From assembly GCA_943787365.1 (NCBI GenBank), contig CALSMD010000001.1, positions 310,001-374,000 on the forward strand: a stretch of DNA of 64,000 bases, read 5' to 3'. The translations under genes were made by a program, and so were the position numbers. Shown one piece after another: positions 7,692 to 16,472 of the stretch. The stretch's first letter is position 1, and every line of letters starts with the position of its first letter. This stretch comes from an uncultured Flavobacteriaceae bacterium (lineage in GTDB: Bacteria; Bacteroidota; Bacteroidia; Flavobacteriales; Flavobacteriaceae). Below the pieces are notes generated by a model. The model was given only the letters and a program-made list of their open reading frames with translations, searched no databases and had not been told where the DNA came from.

Positions 7692-8726
7692 ATGCAAGCA
7701 ACCTATTTTAAATATCAACTTCAGTTCAAGCAAGCAAGCGGCACCTCTCGTGGGGTTTTAACCTATAAAGACACTTGGTTTATTCAACTTGAGCAGAATT
7801 ACGTTAAAGGGATCGGTGAGTGCGGGATGTTTAAAGGATTGAGTATTGACGACCGTGCCGATTTTGAAACTAAACTAGCATGGACTTGTGAAAATATTGA
7901 TTTAGGATTGGAAGTATTGTTAGCCGCTTTGATTGAATTTCCATCGATTCAGTTTGGATTGGAAATGGCACTTCTATCCTTGCAACACACAAATCCATTT
8001 GAATTATTTCCTTCGGATTTTACTAAAGGCAAGGACTCGATATCTATTAATGGATTGATATGGATGGGGGATAAGTCGTTTATGAAACAACAAATCAAAG
8101 ACAAACTTAGTGCAGGTTTTTCATGCATAAAACTGAAAATAGGAGCGATTGATTTTGATAAAGAATTAGAGCTCATCAAATCCATACGAACCGAATTCGA
8201 CGCACAAACAATTGAAATTCGGGTCGATGCCAATGGCGCCTTCAAACCCGATGAAGCCTTAGAAAAATTAAAACGCCTTTCGGACTATAATTTACATTCG
8301 ATTGAACAACCCATACAACAAGGGCAATTTCATGAAATGGCACAATTATGTGCAGACACCCCTTTGCCAATTGCTTTAGATGAAGAATTAATAGGCGTGT
8401 TTTCTGTAACAAATAAGGCCTTATTACTACAAACTATCAAACCTCAATACATCATTTTAAAACCGACCTTAGTCGGAGGTTTTAAAGGCAGTCAAGAATG
8501 GATTGATCTCGCAGAATCAAACAACATTGGCTGGTGGGTGACCAGTGCCTTGGAAAGCAATATTGGACTCAATGCGATAGCGCAGTGGACTTATACACTC
8601 CAAAGTAAACTCCCTCAAGGATTGGGGACGGGCGGTTTGTTTACCAACAACATTCAAGCGCCCTTAGTAGTCGATTCGGGGCAGTTATTTTATGATTTAA
8701 AAACAAAGTGGAATTTAAAATTTTAA
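7692..8726 (+). CDS. menC: o-Succinylbenzoate synthase
   Basis: Enolase-superfamily dehydratase that makes o-succinylbenzoate from SHCHC. 344 residues. Catalytic Lys in CIKLKIGAID, metal ligands Asp in IRVDANGAF, Glu in HSIEQPIQQG and Asp in IALDEELIG, and the second catalytic Lys in ILKPTLVGGF are all present in order. It starts immediately after the UPF0173 stop and is followed after 3 bases by the CPBP gene. Confidence 0.95.
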   Translation: MQATYFKYQLQFKQASGTSRGVLTYKDTWFIQLEQNYVKGIGECGMFKGLSIDDRADFETKLAWTCENIDLGLEVLLAALIEFPSIQFGLEMALLSLQHTNPFELFPSDFTKGKDSISINGLIWMGDKSFMKQQIKDKLSAGFSCIKLKIGAIDFDKELELIKSIRTEFDAQTIEIRVDANGAFKPDEALEKLKRLSDYNLHSIEQPIQQGQFHEMAQLCADTPLPIALDEELIGVFSVTNKALLLQTIKPQYIILKPTLVGGFKGSQEWIDLAESNNIGWWVTSALESNIGLNAIAQWTYTLQSKLPQGLGTGGLFTNNIQAPLVVDSGQLFYDLKTKWNLKF

Positions 8727-8729
8727 TTT

Positions 8730-9683
8730 ATGTACATCAAACAGGCATTTAATATCAAACACGATTGGTGGCTTTACATTGCAGGAATAGCAATCATCGT
8801 TATCGCCGTTATCTTAGGGCAAATCCCATATACGATTATCTTAATTGCAAAAGCAGTCGAAGCCGGTCTGGACCTTCAAAACTTAGACATGAGTCAAACC
8901 ATGGGTTTATTAGATTTTAATTTGAATTTATTTCTCATGTTACTGTCGTTTGCGGCAGGTCTTTTAGGGATCTTTTTTGTGGTCAAAACACTCCATAAAC
9001 AAACTATAAAAAGCTTAACGACTTCTAGATCAAAAATTGATTGGAGTCGTTTTTGGTTTGCATTTTTATTTTGGGGAATTATATCGAGTGGATTGGTTTT
9101 AGCGGATCACTATATGTCACCAGAAAATTATGTGTTTAATTTCAAACTAGTGCCATTTCTGATTTTAGCAGCCATTGCCATCGTGTTGGTACCGCTTCAA
9201 ACAAGTTTTGAAGAATATCTATTTAGAGGTTATTTGATGCAAGGTATAGGAGTGCTTTGTAAGAATAAATGGGTGCCTTTGATCTTCACTTCTGTTTTGT
9301 TTGGACTCCTTCATATTGCCAACCCAGAGGTTGAAAAGATAGGTTATATATTATTGGTGCATTACATTGGAACGGGGTTCTTTTTAGGGATCATCACCTT
9401 GATGGATGAGGGGCTAGAATTGGCCTTAGGATTTCATGCGGCAAACAACTTATTCACAGCACTTTTGGTGACTGCTGATTGGACGGCCTTCCAAACAAAT
9501 TCAGTTCTTAGAGACATTTCAGATCCTGAAATTGGATCTACTGAAATATTTGCTTCCGTATTAGTGATATACCCCATTCTGATTTTCGTTTTTGCGAAGG
9601 TCTATAAATGGAATAATTGGAAAGATAAGTTAACTGGTCCCGTGACCAATGATAAAGTTTCAAACGCGAGTCTACCAGAATAA
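8730..9683 (+). CDS. CPBP-family intramembrane metalloprotease
   Basis: 317 residues with about eight membrane helices. The CPBP (Abi/Rce1-like) motifs are intact: EEYLFRGYL (EExxxR) near residue 163, FGLLHIANPE (FxxxH) near residue 191, and HAANNLF (HxxxN) near residue 236. These form the metal site inside the membrane. Family members process CAAX-type or other membrane proteins; the target is unknown. It lies between menC and menE with 3 and 0 bases of spacing, so it is co-expressed with the men genes. Confidence 0.9.
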   Translation: MYIKQAFNIKHDWWLYIAGIAIIVIAVILGQIPYTIILIAKAVEAGLDLQNLDMSQTMGLLDFNLNLFLMLLSFAAGLLGIFFVVKTLHKQTIKSLTTSRSKIDWSRFWFAFLFWGIISSGLVLADHYMSPENYVFNFKLVPFLILAAIAIVLVPLQTSFEEYLFRGYLMQGIGVLCKNKWVPLIFTSVLFGLLHIANPEVEKIGYILLVHYIGTGFFLGIITLMDEGLELALGFHAANNLFTALLVTADWTAFQTNSVLRDISDPEIGSTEIFASVLVIYPILIFVFAKVYKWNNWKDKLTGPVTNDKVSNASLPE

Positions 9684-10745
9684 TTGAATACAAACACCAC
9701 ATATAAACAACCACATAGGTCCTTCAAATTGGAAGGTATTTTTTATGATACGATAGGACTGTCGAGTCTTTCAGATCGTTTTATGAAAGAAAGGGAGGAT
9801 TATCAGTTTACACTAGGAAGTTTTATAGCCAAATGGATGGATTCAAGTCCGGAAATTTCATTGCAAACTTCGGGCTCTACAGGATCACCTAAAACTGTTT
9901 TAATGTCCAAACAAGCGATGGTGAATTCTGCCATTGCTACGGGAGACTACTTCAATTTAAAACCTGGAGATTCTGCCTTGTCCTGTTTGCCTTTTGAATA
10001 CATTGCTGCCAAAATGATGTTTGTAAGAGCCTATGTTTTAGGCTTGGAACTCGACTGCATTAAACCGAGTTCTAACCCCTTAGAAACCCTATCAAGAAAC
10101 TATGACTTTTGTGCGATGGTTCCCTTACAATTAGAAAACTCCCTAGAATATTTACATCAAATTAAAACCATCATCGTTGGAGGTGCAAAGCTTTCCAATG
10201 GTTTAAAAATTAAACTTAAAAATTCATCCTCAAGTATTTACGAAACTTTTGGAATGACAGAAACTGTCAGTCATATTGCAGTTAAAAACATCAGTCAATC
10301 CTCAACGTTTTTTGAGGTCTTACCTTCCGTATCTATTGGAGTTGATGCTCGAAATTGCTTAACCATTAACGCACCACATTTGGTGTCAACACCCATTCAA
10401 ACGAATGATGTTGTGAAGCTCAATTCAAAAACCACTTTTGAATGGATCGGGCGATTTGATACGATTATAAATTCTGGAGGCATAAAAATAGCCCCTGAAC
10501 AATTGGAACAACAATTGGAAGGGTTTATTGAAGAACGCTTTTTTATAACCTCTCAAAAAGAGAACTCTTTAGGGGAAACCGTCGTCATTGTGATTGAACG
10601 TTCTAAACCTTATGAGACTTTAAATTTTGATGTTTTAGAGCCGATGAAACGTCCCAAACATATTTACTATGTAGACGCGTTTAAGGAAACAATTTCTGGA
10701 AAAATCAAACGTCAAGAAACTTTAGATTTAGTTAAACCTGAATAA
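9684..10745 (+). CDS. menE: o-Succinylbenzoate-CoA ligase (AMP-forming)
   Basis: Acyl-adenylate-forming enzyme, 353 residues, short as is usual for Bacteroidetes MenE. Signatures: P-loop-like TSGSTGSPKTVLMSK, YETFGMTETVSHIAVK, and the hinge GRFDTIINSGGIKIAPEQLE, with the catalytic Lys in ISGKIKRQET near the end. The only start that keeps the N-terminal domain is TTG at 9684, directly after the CPBP stop; the first ATG (9783) would cut about 33 residues. It overlaps the convergent carboxylase gene by 14 bases. Confidence 0.93.
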   Translation: MNTNTTYKQPHRSFKLEGIFYDTIGLSSLSDRFMKEREDYQFTLGSFIAKWMDSSPEISLQTSGSTGSPKTVLMSKQAMVNSAIATGDYFNLKPGDSALSCLPFEYIAAKMMFVRAYVLGLELDCIKPSSNPLETLSRNYDFCAMVPLQLENSLEYLHQIKTIIVGGAKLSNGLKIKLKNSSSSIYETFGMTETVSHIAVKNISQSSTFFEVLPSVSIGVDARNCLTINAPHLVSTPIQTNDVVKLNSKTTFEWIGRFDTIINSGGIKIAPEQLEQQLEGFIEERFFITSQKENSLGETVVIVIERSKPYETLNFDVLEPMKRPKHIYYVDAFKETISGKIKRQETLDLVKPE

Positions 10746-12360
10746 CCCCCATATTGAATGCTTTTTCAATAGGTGCATGGTTTGCAGCCTCAATACCCAT
10801 GCGGATCCAATCTCGAGTATCTGTAGGGTCAATCACAGCATCTGTCCACAATCGAGATGCCGCATAGTAAGGAGAAACTTGTGCGTCGTAGCGCGATTTA
10901 ATTTCATCAAATAATTCGGCTTCTTTTTCTGGAGTAATGGTTTCACCTTTCTTTTTTAAGGAGGCAGTTTCTATTTGCAGCAACACTTTCGCAGCGCTAT
11001 TGCCGCTCATCACAGCCAATGCTGCACTTGGCCAGGCGACAATCAGTCGTGGGTCGTACGCCTTGCCGCACATTGCATAATTGCCAGCTCCATAACTGTT
11101 CCCAATGATAATGGTGAATTTTGGCACCACACTGTTGCTGAGTGCATTGACCATCTTAGCACCGTCTTTAATGATTCCACTGTGTTCACTTTTACTGCCC
11201 ACCATAAACCCGGTGACGTCTTGTAAAAAAACCAAGGGTATTTTTTTCTGGTTGCAATTCGCCATAAAGCGAGTTGCTTTATCAGCACTGTCGTTATAAA
11301 TCACCCCACCAAATTGCATTTCTCCTTTAGCATTTTTGACAAGTTTTCGCTGATTTGCGACAATTCCTACCGCCCATCCTTCGATACGGGCATAGGCTGT
11401 AATAATAGTTTTGCCATAATCGGCTTTGTATTCTTCATATTCAGAACCATCCACCAAACGTTTGATAATCTCAAACATATCATATTGATCGGCTCTTGAT
11501 TTAGGCAAAATTCCATACAGTTCTTTGGGATCTGAAATGGGCTTTTTAGCAGCGACCTTACTGTAGCCCGCTTTGTCAAAATCACCAATCTTATCCATGA
11601 TGGATTTTATTTTATCCAGTGCATCCGCATCATCTTTGGCTTTGTAATCCGTCACACCACTTATCTCGCAATGCGTTGTGGCACCGCCCAAAGTTTCATT
11701 ATCAATGGTTTCTCCAATAGCTGCTTTTACCAAATAACTTCCCGCCAAAAAGATACTAGCTGTTTTATCCACGATGATCGCCTCGTCACTCATAACGGGC
11801 AAATATGCACCACCAGCCACACAGCTTCCCATAATCGCCGAAATTTGCGTAATTCCTAGACTGCTCATTTGTGCGTTATTTCTAAAAATACGTCCAAAGT
11901 GTTCTTTATCAGGAAATATTTCATCTTGCATTGGGAGATAGACCCCCGCAGAATCCACTAAGTAAATGATGGGTAATTTATTTTCGATGGCAATTTCTTG
12001 CGCTCTAAGATTTTTTTTAGCGGTGATTGGAAACCATGCGCCCGCTTTTACTGTGGCATCATTTGCAACGACGATGCATTGCTTACCTTTGATATATCCA
12101 ATTTTCACAACAACGCCTCCTGAAGGGCAGCCGCCGTGCGCTTTATACATGCCATCACCCACAAAGGCACCGACTTCAATGGATTTTGAGTTTGAATCTA
12201 AAAGATATTCAATACGTTCGCGTGCGGTCAGTTTTCCTTTGGCATGTTCTTTTTCGATTTTGGCTTTTCCACCTCCTAATTTAACTTGCGCCAAACGTTT
12301 GTTTAGATCTGTTACGAGTAACTTATTATAATCCTCGTTTTTGTTGAAGTTTAAATCCAT
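10732..12360 (-). CDS. Acyl-CoA carboxylase carboxyltransferase (beta) subunit, methylcrotonoyl-CoA type
   Basis: 542 residues. Transfers the carboxyl group from carboxybiotin to an acyl-CoA. Two crotonase-type halves are seen: acyl-CoA site AIMGSCVAGGAYLPVMSDEA in the N-half and IGNSYGAGNYAMCGKAYDPR in the C-half. The order and spacing (LTARERIEYLLD, VANDATVKAGAWFPI, GGATTHCEISGVTD) fit methylcrotonoyl-CoA carboxylase beta better than propionyl-CoA carboxylase, although substrate cannot be fixed by eye. The biotin-carrying alpha subunit is not in the window. A good promoter (12381-12409) precedes the ATG. Confidence 0.88.
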   Translation of the reverse strand: MDLNFNKNEDYNKLLVTDLNKRLAQVKLGGGKAKIEKEHAKGKLTARERIEYLLDSNSKSIEVGAFVGDGMYKAHGGCPSGGVVVKIGYIKGKQCIVVANDATVKAGAWFPITAKKNLRAQEIAIENKLPIIYLVDSAGVYLPMQDEIFPDKEHFGRIFRNNAQMSSLGITQISAIMGSCVAGGAYLPVMSDEAIIVDKTASIFLAGSYLVKAAIGETIDNETLGGATTHCEISGVTDYKAKDDADALDKIKSIMDKIGDFDKAGYSKVAAKKPISDPKELYGILPKSRADQYDMFEIIKRLVDGSEYEEYKADYGKTIITAYARIEGWAVGIVANQRKLVKNAKGEMQFGGVIYNDSADKATRFMANCNQKKIPLVFLQDVTGFMVGSKSEHSGIIKDGAKMVNALSNSVVPKFTIIIGNSYGAGNYAMCGKAYDPRLIVAWPSAALAVMSGNSAAKVLLQIETASLKKKGETITPEKEAELFDEIKSRYDAQVSPYYAASRLWTDAVIDPTDTRDWIRMGIEAANHAPIEKAFNMGVIQV

Positions 12361-12380
12361 GGTACTTATCTTTGTTGTAA

Positions 12381-12409
12381 CAAAAATAACATTATTCTTG
12401 GATTCTCAA
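12381..12409 (-). promoter_or_regulatory. Promoter of the acyl-CoA carboxylase gene
   Basis: On the minus strand TTG (12409-12407), 18 bases, then TATTTTTG (12388-12381), matching the TTG-N17-23-TAnnTTTG Bacteroidetes consensus. The ATG at 12360 is 20 bases downstream. Confidence 0.6.
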
Positions 12410-12443
12410 GTTTTTGTTTTACGAACAATTTTAAATATAACAA

Positions 12444-13175
12444 ATGACATTAGTTTTCCACAGTGCCACTTCAAGAGGCTTTGCAAATCACGGTTGGTTG
12501 CAAGCCAATCATTCATTTAGTTTTGCCAATTTTCACAATCCAGAAAAAATGAATTTTGGAGCGTTAAGAGTTTTGAATGATGATTTAATTGCGCCAAGCA
12601 TGGGGTTTGGAACGCATCCACATGACAATATGGAAATTATTACCATTCCACTTTCGGGATTTTTGAAACACAAAGATTCTATGGGGAACTCGTGGGAAGA
12701 AGTGAAAGCAGGAGAAGTGCAAGTCATGTCTGCCGGTACTGGGATTCAGCACTCGGAAATTAATGGCTCCGCTTCGGAGTCTTTAAGTTTGTTCCAGATA
12801 TGGATTGTGCCCAATAAAAAAAATGTCACCCCTCGATACGATCAACATTATTTTGAGCAAACCTCAGAGGGTGAATTGCAGATATTAGTATCATCGATTG
12901 ACGAAGCATCCACAGATTCGAGTTTAAAAATTCATCAAGATGCTCAAATTTCTAAAGTTAATTTATCTGCAAACACCTCTTTTGATTACCGTTTAAAATC
13001 CTCGAATCACGGTGTTTATGTGATGCAGGTATTTGGAGCTTCAAAAATTGAAACCACAGAATTAAGTTCGAGAGATGCGGTTGGTATTTCTGAAATTAAC
13101 GACTTTAAAATTGAAGCTACAGAAGATTCTCAACTCTTATTTATAGAAGTTCCTGTAACTTTTAAGGAAAGCTAA
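12444..13175 (+). CDS. Pirin-family bicupin protein
   Basis: 243 residues, YhhW/pirin type. The N-terminal cupin has the metal-ligand pattern FGTHPHDNMEIITIPLSGF followed by GTGIQHSEINGS. Family members include quercetin dioxygenases and redox-responsive regulators; the natural substrate is usually unknown. It is a single gene, divergent from the carboxylase gene, 83 bases from its start. Confidence 0.88.
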   Translation: MTLVFHSATSRGFANHGWLQANHSFSFANFHNPEKMNFGALRVLNDDLIAPSMGFGTHPHDNMEIITIPLSGFLKHKDSMGNSWEEVKAGEVQVMSAGTGIQHSEINGSASESLSLFQIWIVPNKKNVTPRYDQHYFEQTSEGELQILVSSIDEASTDSSLKIHQDAQISKVNLSANTSFDYRLKSSNHGVYVMQVFGASKIETTELSSRDAVGISEINDFKIEATEDSQLLFIEVPVTFKES

Positions 13176-13223
13176 ACAAGTTTCGATCAAATTAACGATA
13201 TTTGTTTTTTTAAAATTTTAATT

Positions 13224-13406
13224 ATGGCAATGAACAAAAATACAGTACTGGCTTGGGCCACATATATAATGATATTCATAGGAGTATCTCTAATCGCCTT
13301 AGGAGCCATTAGATATAACAAGGTCGCTGGATGGGGCTTTGCTTCAGTAGGAGTTGGGTTTTTTGCCATTGCTTGGGTGTTTAATGCTTTAAAAGGACGT
13401 GTATAA
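13224..13406 (+). CDS. Small two-helix membrane protein, CAL67264-like
   Basis: 60 residues with two hydrophobic helices (about 8-27 and 34-55) and a positive C-terminus ALKGRV. It resembles the CAL67264 family of tiny Flavobacteriia membrane proteins that typically precede ettA. Function unknown. Its TAA stop overlaps the ettA ATG (TAATG), which implies translational coupling with ettA. Confidence 0.8.
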   Translation: MAMNKNTVLAWATYIMIFIGVSLIALGAIRYNKVAGWGFASVGVGFFAIAWVFNALKGRV

Positions 13407-15097
13407 TGAGTGACGATAAAAAGATTATTTTTTCAATGTCTGGTGTGACCAAGTCGTACCAAAGTGCAAATACCCCTGTTTTAAAAAACATATACCTTAG
13501 TTTCTTCTACGGAGCTAAAATCGGTATTTTGGGACTTAACGGATCTGGTAAATCAACTTTGCTTAAAATTATAGCTGGAGTTGATAAAAACTATCAAGGG
13601 GATGTTGTGTTTTCACAAGATTATTCGGTGGGTTATTTAGAACAAGAACCAAAATTAGACGAATCTAAAACAGTGATGGAAATTGTTCGAGAAGGCGCTG
13701 CTGAAACGGTTGCTATTCTGGATGAATACAATAAAATTAACGACATGTTTGGATTGGAAGAAGTGTATTCCGATGCCGACAGAATGGAAAAACTAATGAA
13801 CCGTCAATCGGAACTTCAAGATCAAATTGATGCGTCGAATGCTTGGGAATTAGATACAAAATTAGAAATTGCGATGGATGCTTTAAGAACCCCTGATGGT
13901 TCTAAAAAAATATCTGTGTTATCTGGTGGTGAACGCCGTCGTGTAGCACTTTGTCGTTTATTACTTCAAGAGCCAGATGTCTTATTGTTAGATGAGCCAA
14001 CCAACCACTTGGATGCAGAATCGGTACATTGGTTAGAGCATCATTTGGCACAATATAAAGGAACTGTGATTGCAGTCACGCATGACCGGTACTTCTTGGA
14101 CAATGTTGCGGGTTGGATTTTAGAATTGGACAGAGGTGAAGGCATTCCTTGGAAAGGGAATTATTCTTCTTGGTTGGATCAAAAATCGAAGCGTTTGGCA
14201 CAAGAAAGCAAGACCGCATCTAAACGTCAAAAGACGTTAGAGCGTGAATTGGACTGGGTACGTCAAGGTGCTAAAGGCCGTCAAACAAAGCAGAAAGCGC
14301 GTTTGAATAATTATGATAAATTAATGAATCAAGATCAGAAACAACTTGATGAAAAATTAGAAATATACATCCCTAACGGTCCTCGTTTGGGAACAAATGT
14401 TATTGAAGCAGAAGGCGTTAGTAAAGCCTATGATGATAAATTGTTATATGACAACTTAAACTTCAATCTTCCTCAAGCAGGAATTGTCGGAATTATTGGA
14501 CCTAATGGTGCTGGTAAAACCACCATTTTTAAAATGATTATGGGTGAAGAAACTTCAGACAAAGGAAGTTTTAAAGTGGGAGAAACGGCCAAAATCGCTT
14601 ATGTCGATCAAAGCCATTCAAACATTGATCCTGAAAAATCGATTTGGCAAAACTTTAGTGATGAGCAAGAGCTCATTATGATGGGAGGGCGGCAAGTAAA
14701 TTCTCGCGCTTATCTGAGTCGTTTTAACTTTACTGGGAGTGAGCAAAACAAAAAAGTAAACATGCTATCTGGTGGTGAACGGAACCGTTTGCATTTAGCA
14801 ATGACGCTCAAAGAAGAAGGTAACGTTTTACTTTTGGATGAGCCAACGAATGATTTAGATGTAAATACTTTGAGAGCTTTGGAAGAAGGTCTTGAGAATT
14901 TTGCAGGTTGTGCGGTGGTAATTAGTCACGACCGTTGGTTTTTAGATCGTGTTTGTACTCACATTCTTGCGTTTGAAGGAAATTCGGAAGTCTATTTTTA
15001 CGAAGGTAGTTTTAGTGAATATGAAGAGAATAAAAAGCAACGTTTGGGTGGCGACTTGATGCCGAAACGAATTAAATATAAAAAGTTAGTTAGATAA
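13406..15097 (+). CDS. ettA: Energy-dependent translational throttle protein EttA (ABC-F)
   Basis: 563 residues, two ABC domains in one soluble chain. Walker A motifs [12 protein letters not shown] and [12 protein letters not shown]; signature motifs [15 protein letters not shown] and [13 protein letters not shown]; Walker [12 protein letters not shown] and [11 protein letters not shown]. The linker between the domains carries the EttA-type tRNA-interacting stretch ([32 protein letters not shown] region). EttA binds the ribosomal E site and gates elongation according to ATP/ADP. It overlaps the small membrane protein gene by 1 base and precedes DUF1272 by 2 bases. Confidence 0.95.
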   Translation: MSDDKKIIFSMSGVTKSYQSANTPVLKNIYLSFFYGAKIGILGLNGSGKSTLLKIIAGVDKNYQGDVVFSQDYSVGYLEQEPKLDESKTVMEIVREGAAETVAILDEYNKINDMFGLEEVYSDADRMEKLMNRQSELQDQIDASNAWELDTKLEIAMDALRTPDGSKKISVLSGGERRRVALCRLLLQEPDVLLLDEPTNHLDAESVHWLEHHLAQYKGTVIAVTHDRYFLDNVAGWILELDRGEGIPWKGNYSSWLDQKSKRLAQESKTASKRQKTLERELDWVRQGAKGRQTKQKARLNNYDKLMNQDQKQLDEKLEIYIPNGPRLGTNVIEAEGVSKAYDDKLLYDNLNFNLPQAGIVGIIGPNGAGKTTIFKMIMGEETSDKGSFKVGETAKIAYVDQSHSNIDPEKSIWQNFSDEQELIMMGGRQVNSRAYLSRFNFTGSEQNKKVNMLSGGERNRLHLAMTLKEEGNVLLLDEPTNDLDVNTLRALEEGLENFAGCAVVISHDRWFLDRVCTHILAFEGNSEVYFYEGSFSEYEENKKQRLGGDLMPKRIKYKKLVR

Positions 15098-15099
15098 GC

Positions 15100-15285
15100 A
15101 TGTTAGAAATGCGCCCTGTTTGTGAACACTGTAACAAAGCATTACCAATGGATAGTGCTGAAGCAATGATATGTGCTTATGAATGTACCTTTTGCAGGAG
15201 TTGCGTAGAAACTACTTTAAAGAATATTTGCCCCAATTGTGGCGGAACTTTTGAAAAGCGTCCAGTTAAAAAAACTACTTCTTAG
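15100..15285 (+). CDS. DUF1272 family zinc-ribbon-like protein
   Basis: 61 residues. Eight Cys in CxxC-like pairs: PVCEHCNKALP, ICAYECTFCRSCV, ICPNCGG. This is the pattern of DUF1272, a small zinc-finger-like family of unknown function. It is co-directional with ettA (2-base gap), and its 3' end overlaps the convergent DUF6048 gene by 11 bases. Confidence 0.88.
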   Translation: MLEMRPVCEHCNKALPMDSAEAMICAYECTFCRSCVETTLKNICPNCGGTFEKRPVKKTTS

Positions 15286-16003
15286 CTTTTTTAAACAAGG
15301 GCACTAAATAACTAACACTGTAGCCAAAACCAACTCCAAAATTCCCACTATCAAAAGTGCGTCCGAATCCTGGAATGTATATGTTTTCAAAATTATCGGG
15401 TTGCGTTTCAGATAATCGCCCTTTAATTTGAACATTAATCCCCATAAAAAGATTGTTTAAAACCTCGGCTTTAAATCCAAATATAAGTTCAAGCCAAGCG
15501 GCACTCAATCCTGTGAACGTCTCACCTTCTAAGACTTCGGTTTGTCCCCAAGTTGGGCTGTTGGTATCATAAATCGTGTAACTATTCAATGTTTGATCGA
15601 AATTAGAAAGCCCAAAACGAAGCCCAGAATAGACCATATTTTCCATTCCAACCCAATTGGTATACATATTATAATCAAAACCAACTTTCAGATAGGAGCC
15701 TTTTGCGGTGCTGTTTAAAAAGTCCGTGGATGTCGTACGCTCTTCAGTACCGACGTCTCCTGCAACATACAGCTTATTTGAAATACGGTAATCTGCATTG
15801 AGCTCAAACCCACTATAATCGGTTTCTAAAAAGGTGCGTGCGATTTTACTCGCGTCAACTCCAACCCGAAGACCGTATTTTTGTTTGACAACTAAACTAT
15901 CGGTAGTTTGAGTTGTTTCTTCTTGCGCATGAAGATTCATGCACAGACTTAAGCAGCTAATTAGGCTGTAAATGAAGTATCTTAACATGGATGTCATTTT
16001 CAT
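15275..16003 (-). CDS. DUF6048-type secreted/outer-membrane protein
   Basis: 242 residues. The signal peptide ends near CMNLHAQ; the rest alternates polar and hydrophobic residues in beta-strand fashion (GLRVGVDASKIART, YLKVGFDYNMY), compatible with a small outer-membrane barrel. It matches the Flavobacteriia family DUF6048, which usually lies after DUF6452 and rlmD as here. The start overlaps the DUF6452 gene by 47 bases if the first ATG is used; an internal Met at 15988 would shorten the overlap. Function unknown. Confidence 0.75.
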   Translation of the reverse strand: MKMTSMLRYFIYSLISCLSLCMNLHAQEETTQTTDSLVVKQKYGLRVGVDASKIARTFLETDYSGFELNADYRISNKLYVAGDVGTEERTTSTDFLNSTAKGSYLKVGFDYNMYTNWVGMENMVYSGLRFGLSNFDQTLNSYTIYDTNSPTWGQTEVLEGETFTGLSAAWLELIFGFKAEVLNNLFMGINVQIKGRLSETQPDNFENIYIPGFGRTFDSGNFGVGFGYSVSYLVPLFKKAKK

Positions 16004-16469
16004 TTGTGATTTCAGTTATTAATATTTCAGAACTAATCATCCACTGATCAGGATCAGCGGTAATTGAGAATGTTTGAATATTGAAGTTTGTTTTATAGCC
16101 ACAAGCTCTAGAAACATATACATCTTCAGCCTCGTAGGTTATTTTTATTGTATCAGGATTTCCGCTGACCACACCATCCCCAAAATCATAACTTTTATAA
16201 AGTATAAATTCTGTTTCAGTGTCGTTTGTTTTTAAGGGGAGTGTAATGGAGGAACGGGTTGTCACTATTTCATTATTGATTGGCACCTCCATACCTTCAG
16301 TATCAAGACCAATGGCGAAAAGTCCAGGAACTGCCAAAATTTCATCAGGTGAGGACAGGTCATAAAACTCAATGACAAGTCGGGGAGTGGTCTGAGTGGT
16401 ATCAGAACAGATGTCATCTTTTTCACAACTAAAAATGACGATTAAAAATAAACAAATAAATTTTTTCAT
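15957..16469 (-). CDS. DUF6452-type lipoprotein
   Basis: 170 residues. N-terminus MKKFICLFLIVIFSCEKDDI carries a lipoprotein signal with the lipobox Cys in IFSCEKD, so it is likely anchored in the outer membrane. The body is beta-rich, with a conserved pair CSDT/CGYKT. It resembles DUF6452. It lies 3 bases from rlmD and overlaps DUF6048, so the three form one minus-strand operon. Function unknown. Confidence 0.75.
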   Translation of the reverse strand: MKKFICLFLIVIFSCEKDDICSDTTQTTPRLVIEFYDLSSPDEILAVPGLFAIGLDTEGMEVPINNEIVTTRSSITLPLKTNDTETEFILYKSYDFGDGVVSGNPDTIKITYEAEDVYVSRACGYKTNFNIQTFSITADPDQWMISSEILITEITNENDIHVKILHLQPN

Positions 16470-16472
16470 GGC

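Noticed and set aside
10975..12331. Several plus-strand ORFs opposite the acyl-CoA carboxylase gene
   Set aside because: All are shadows of the conserved minus-strand gene, with no recognisable domains or upstream signals.
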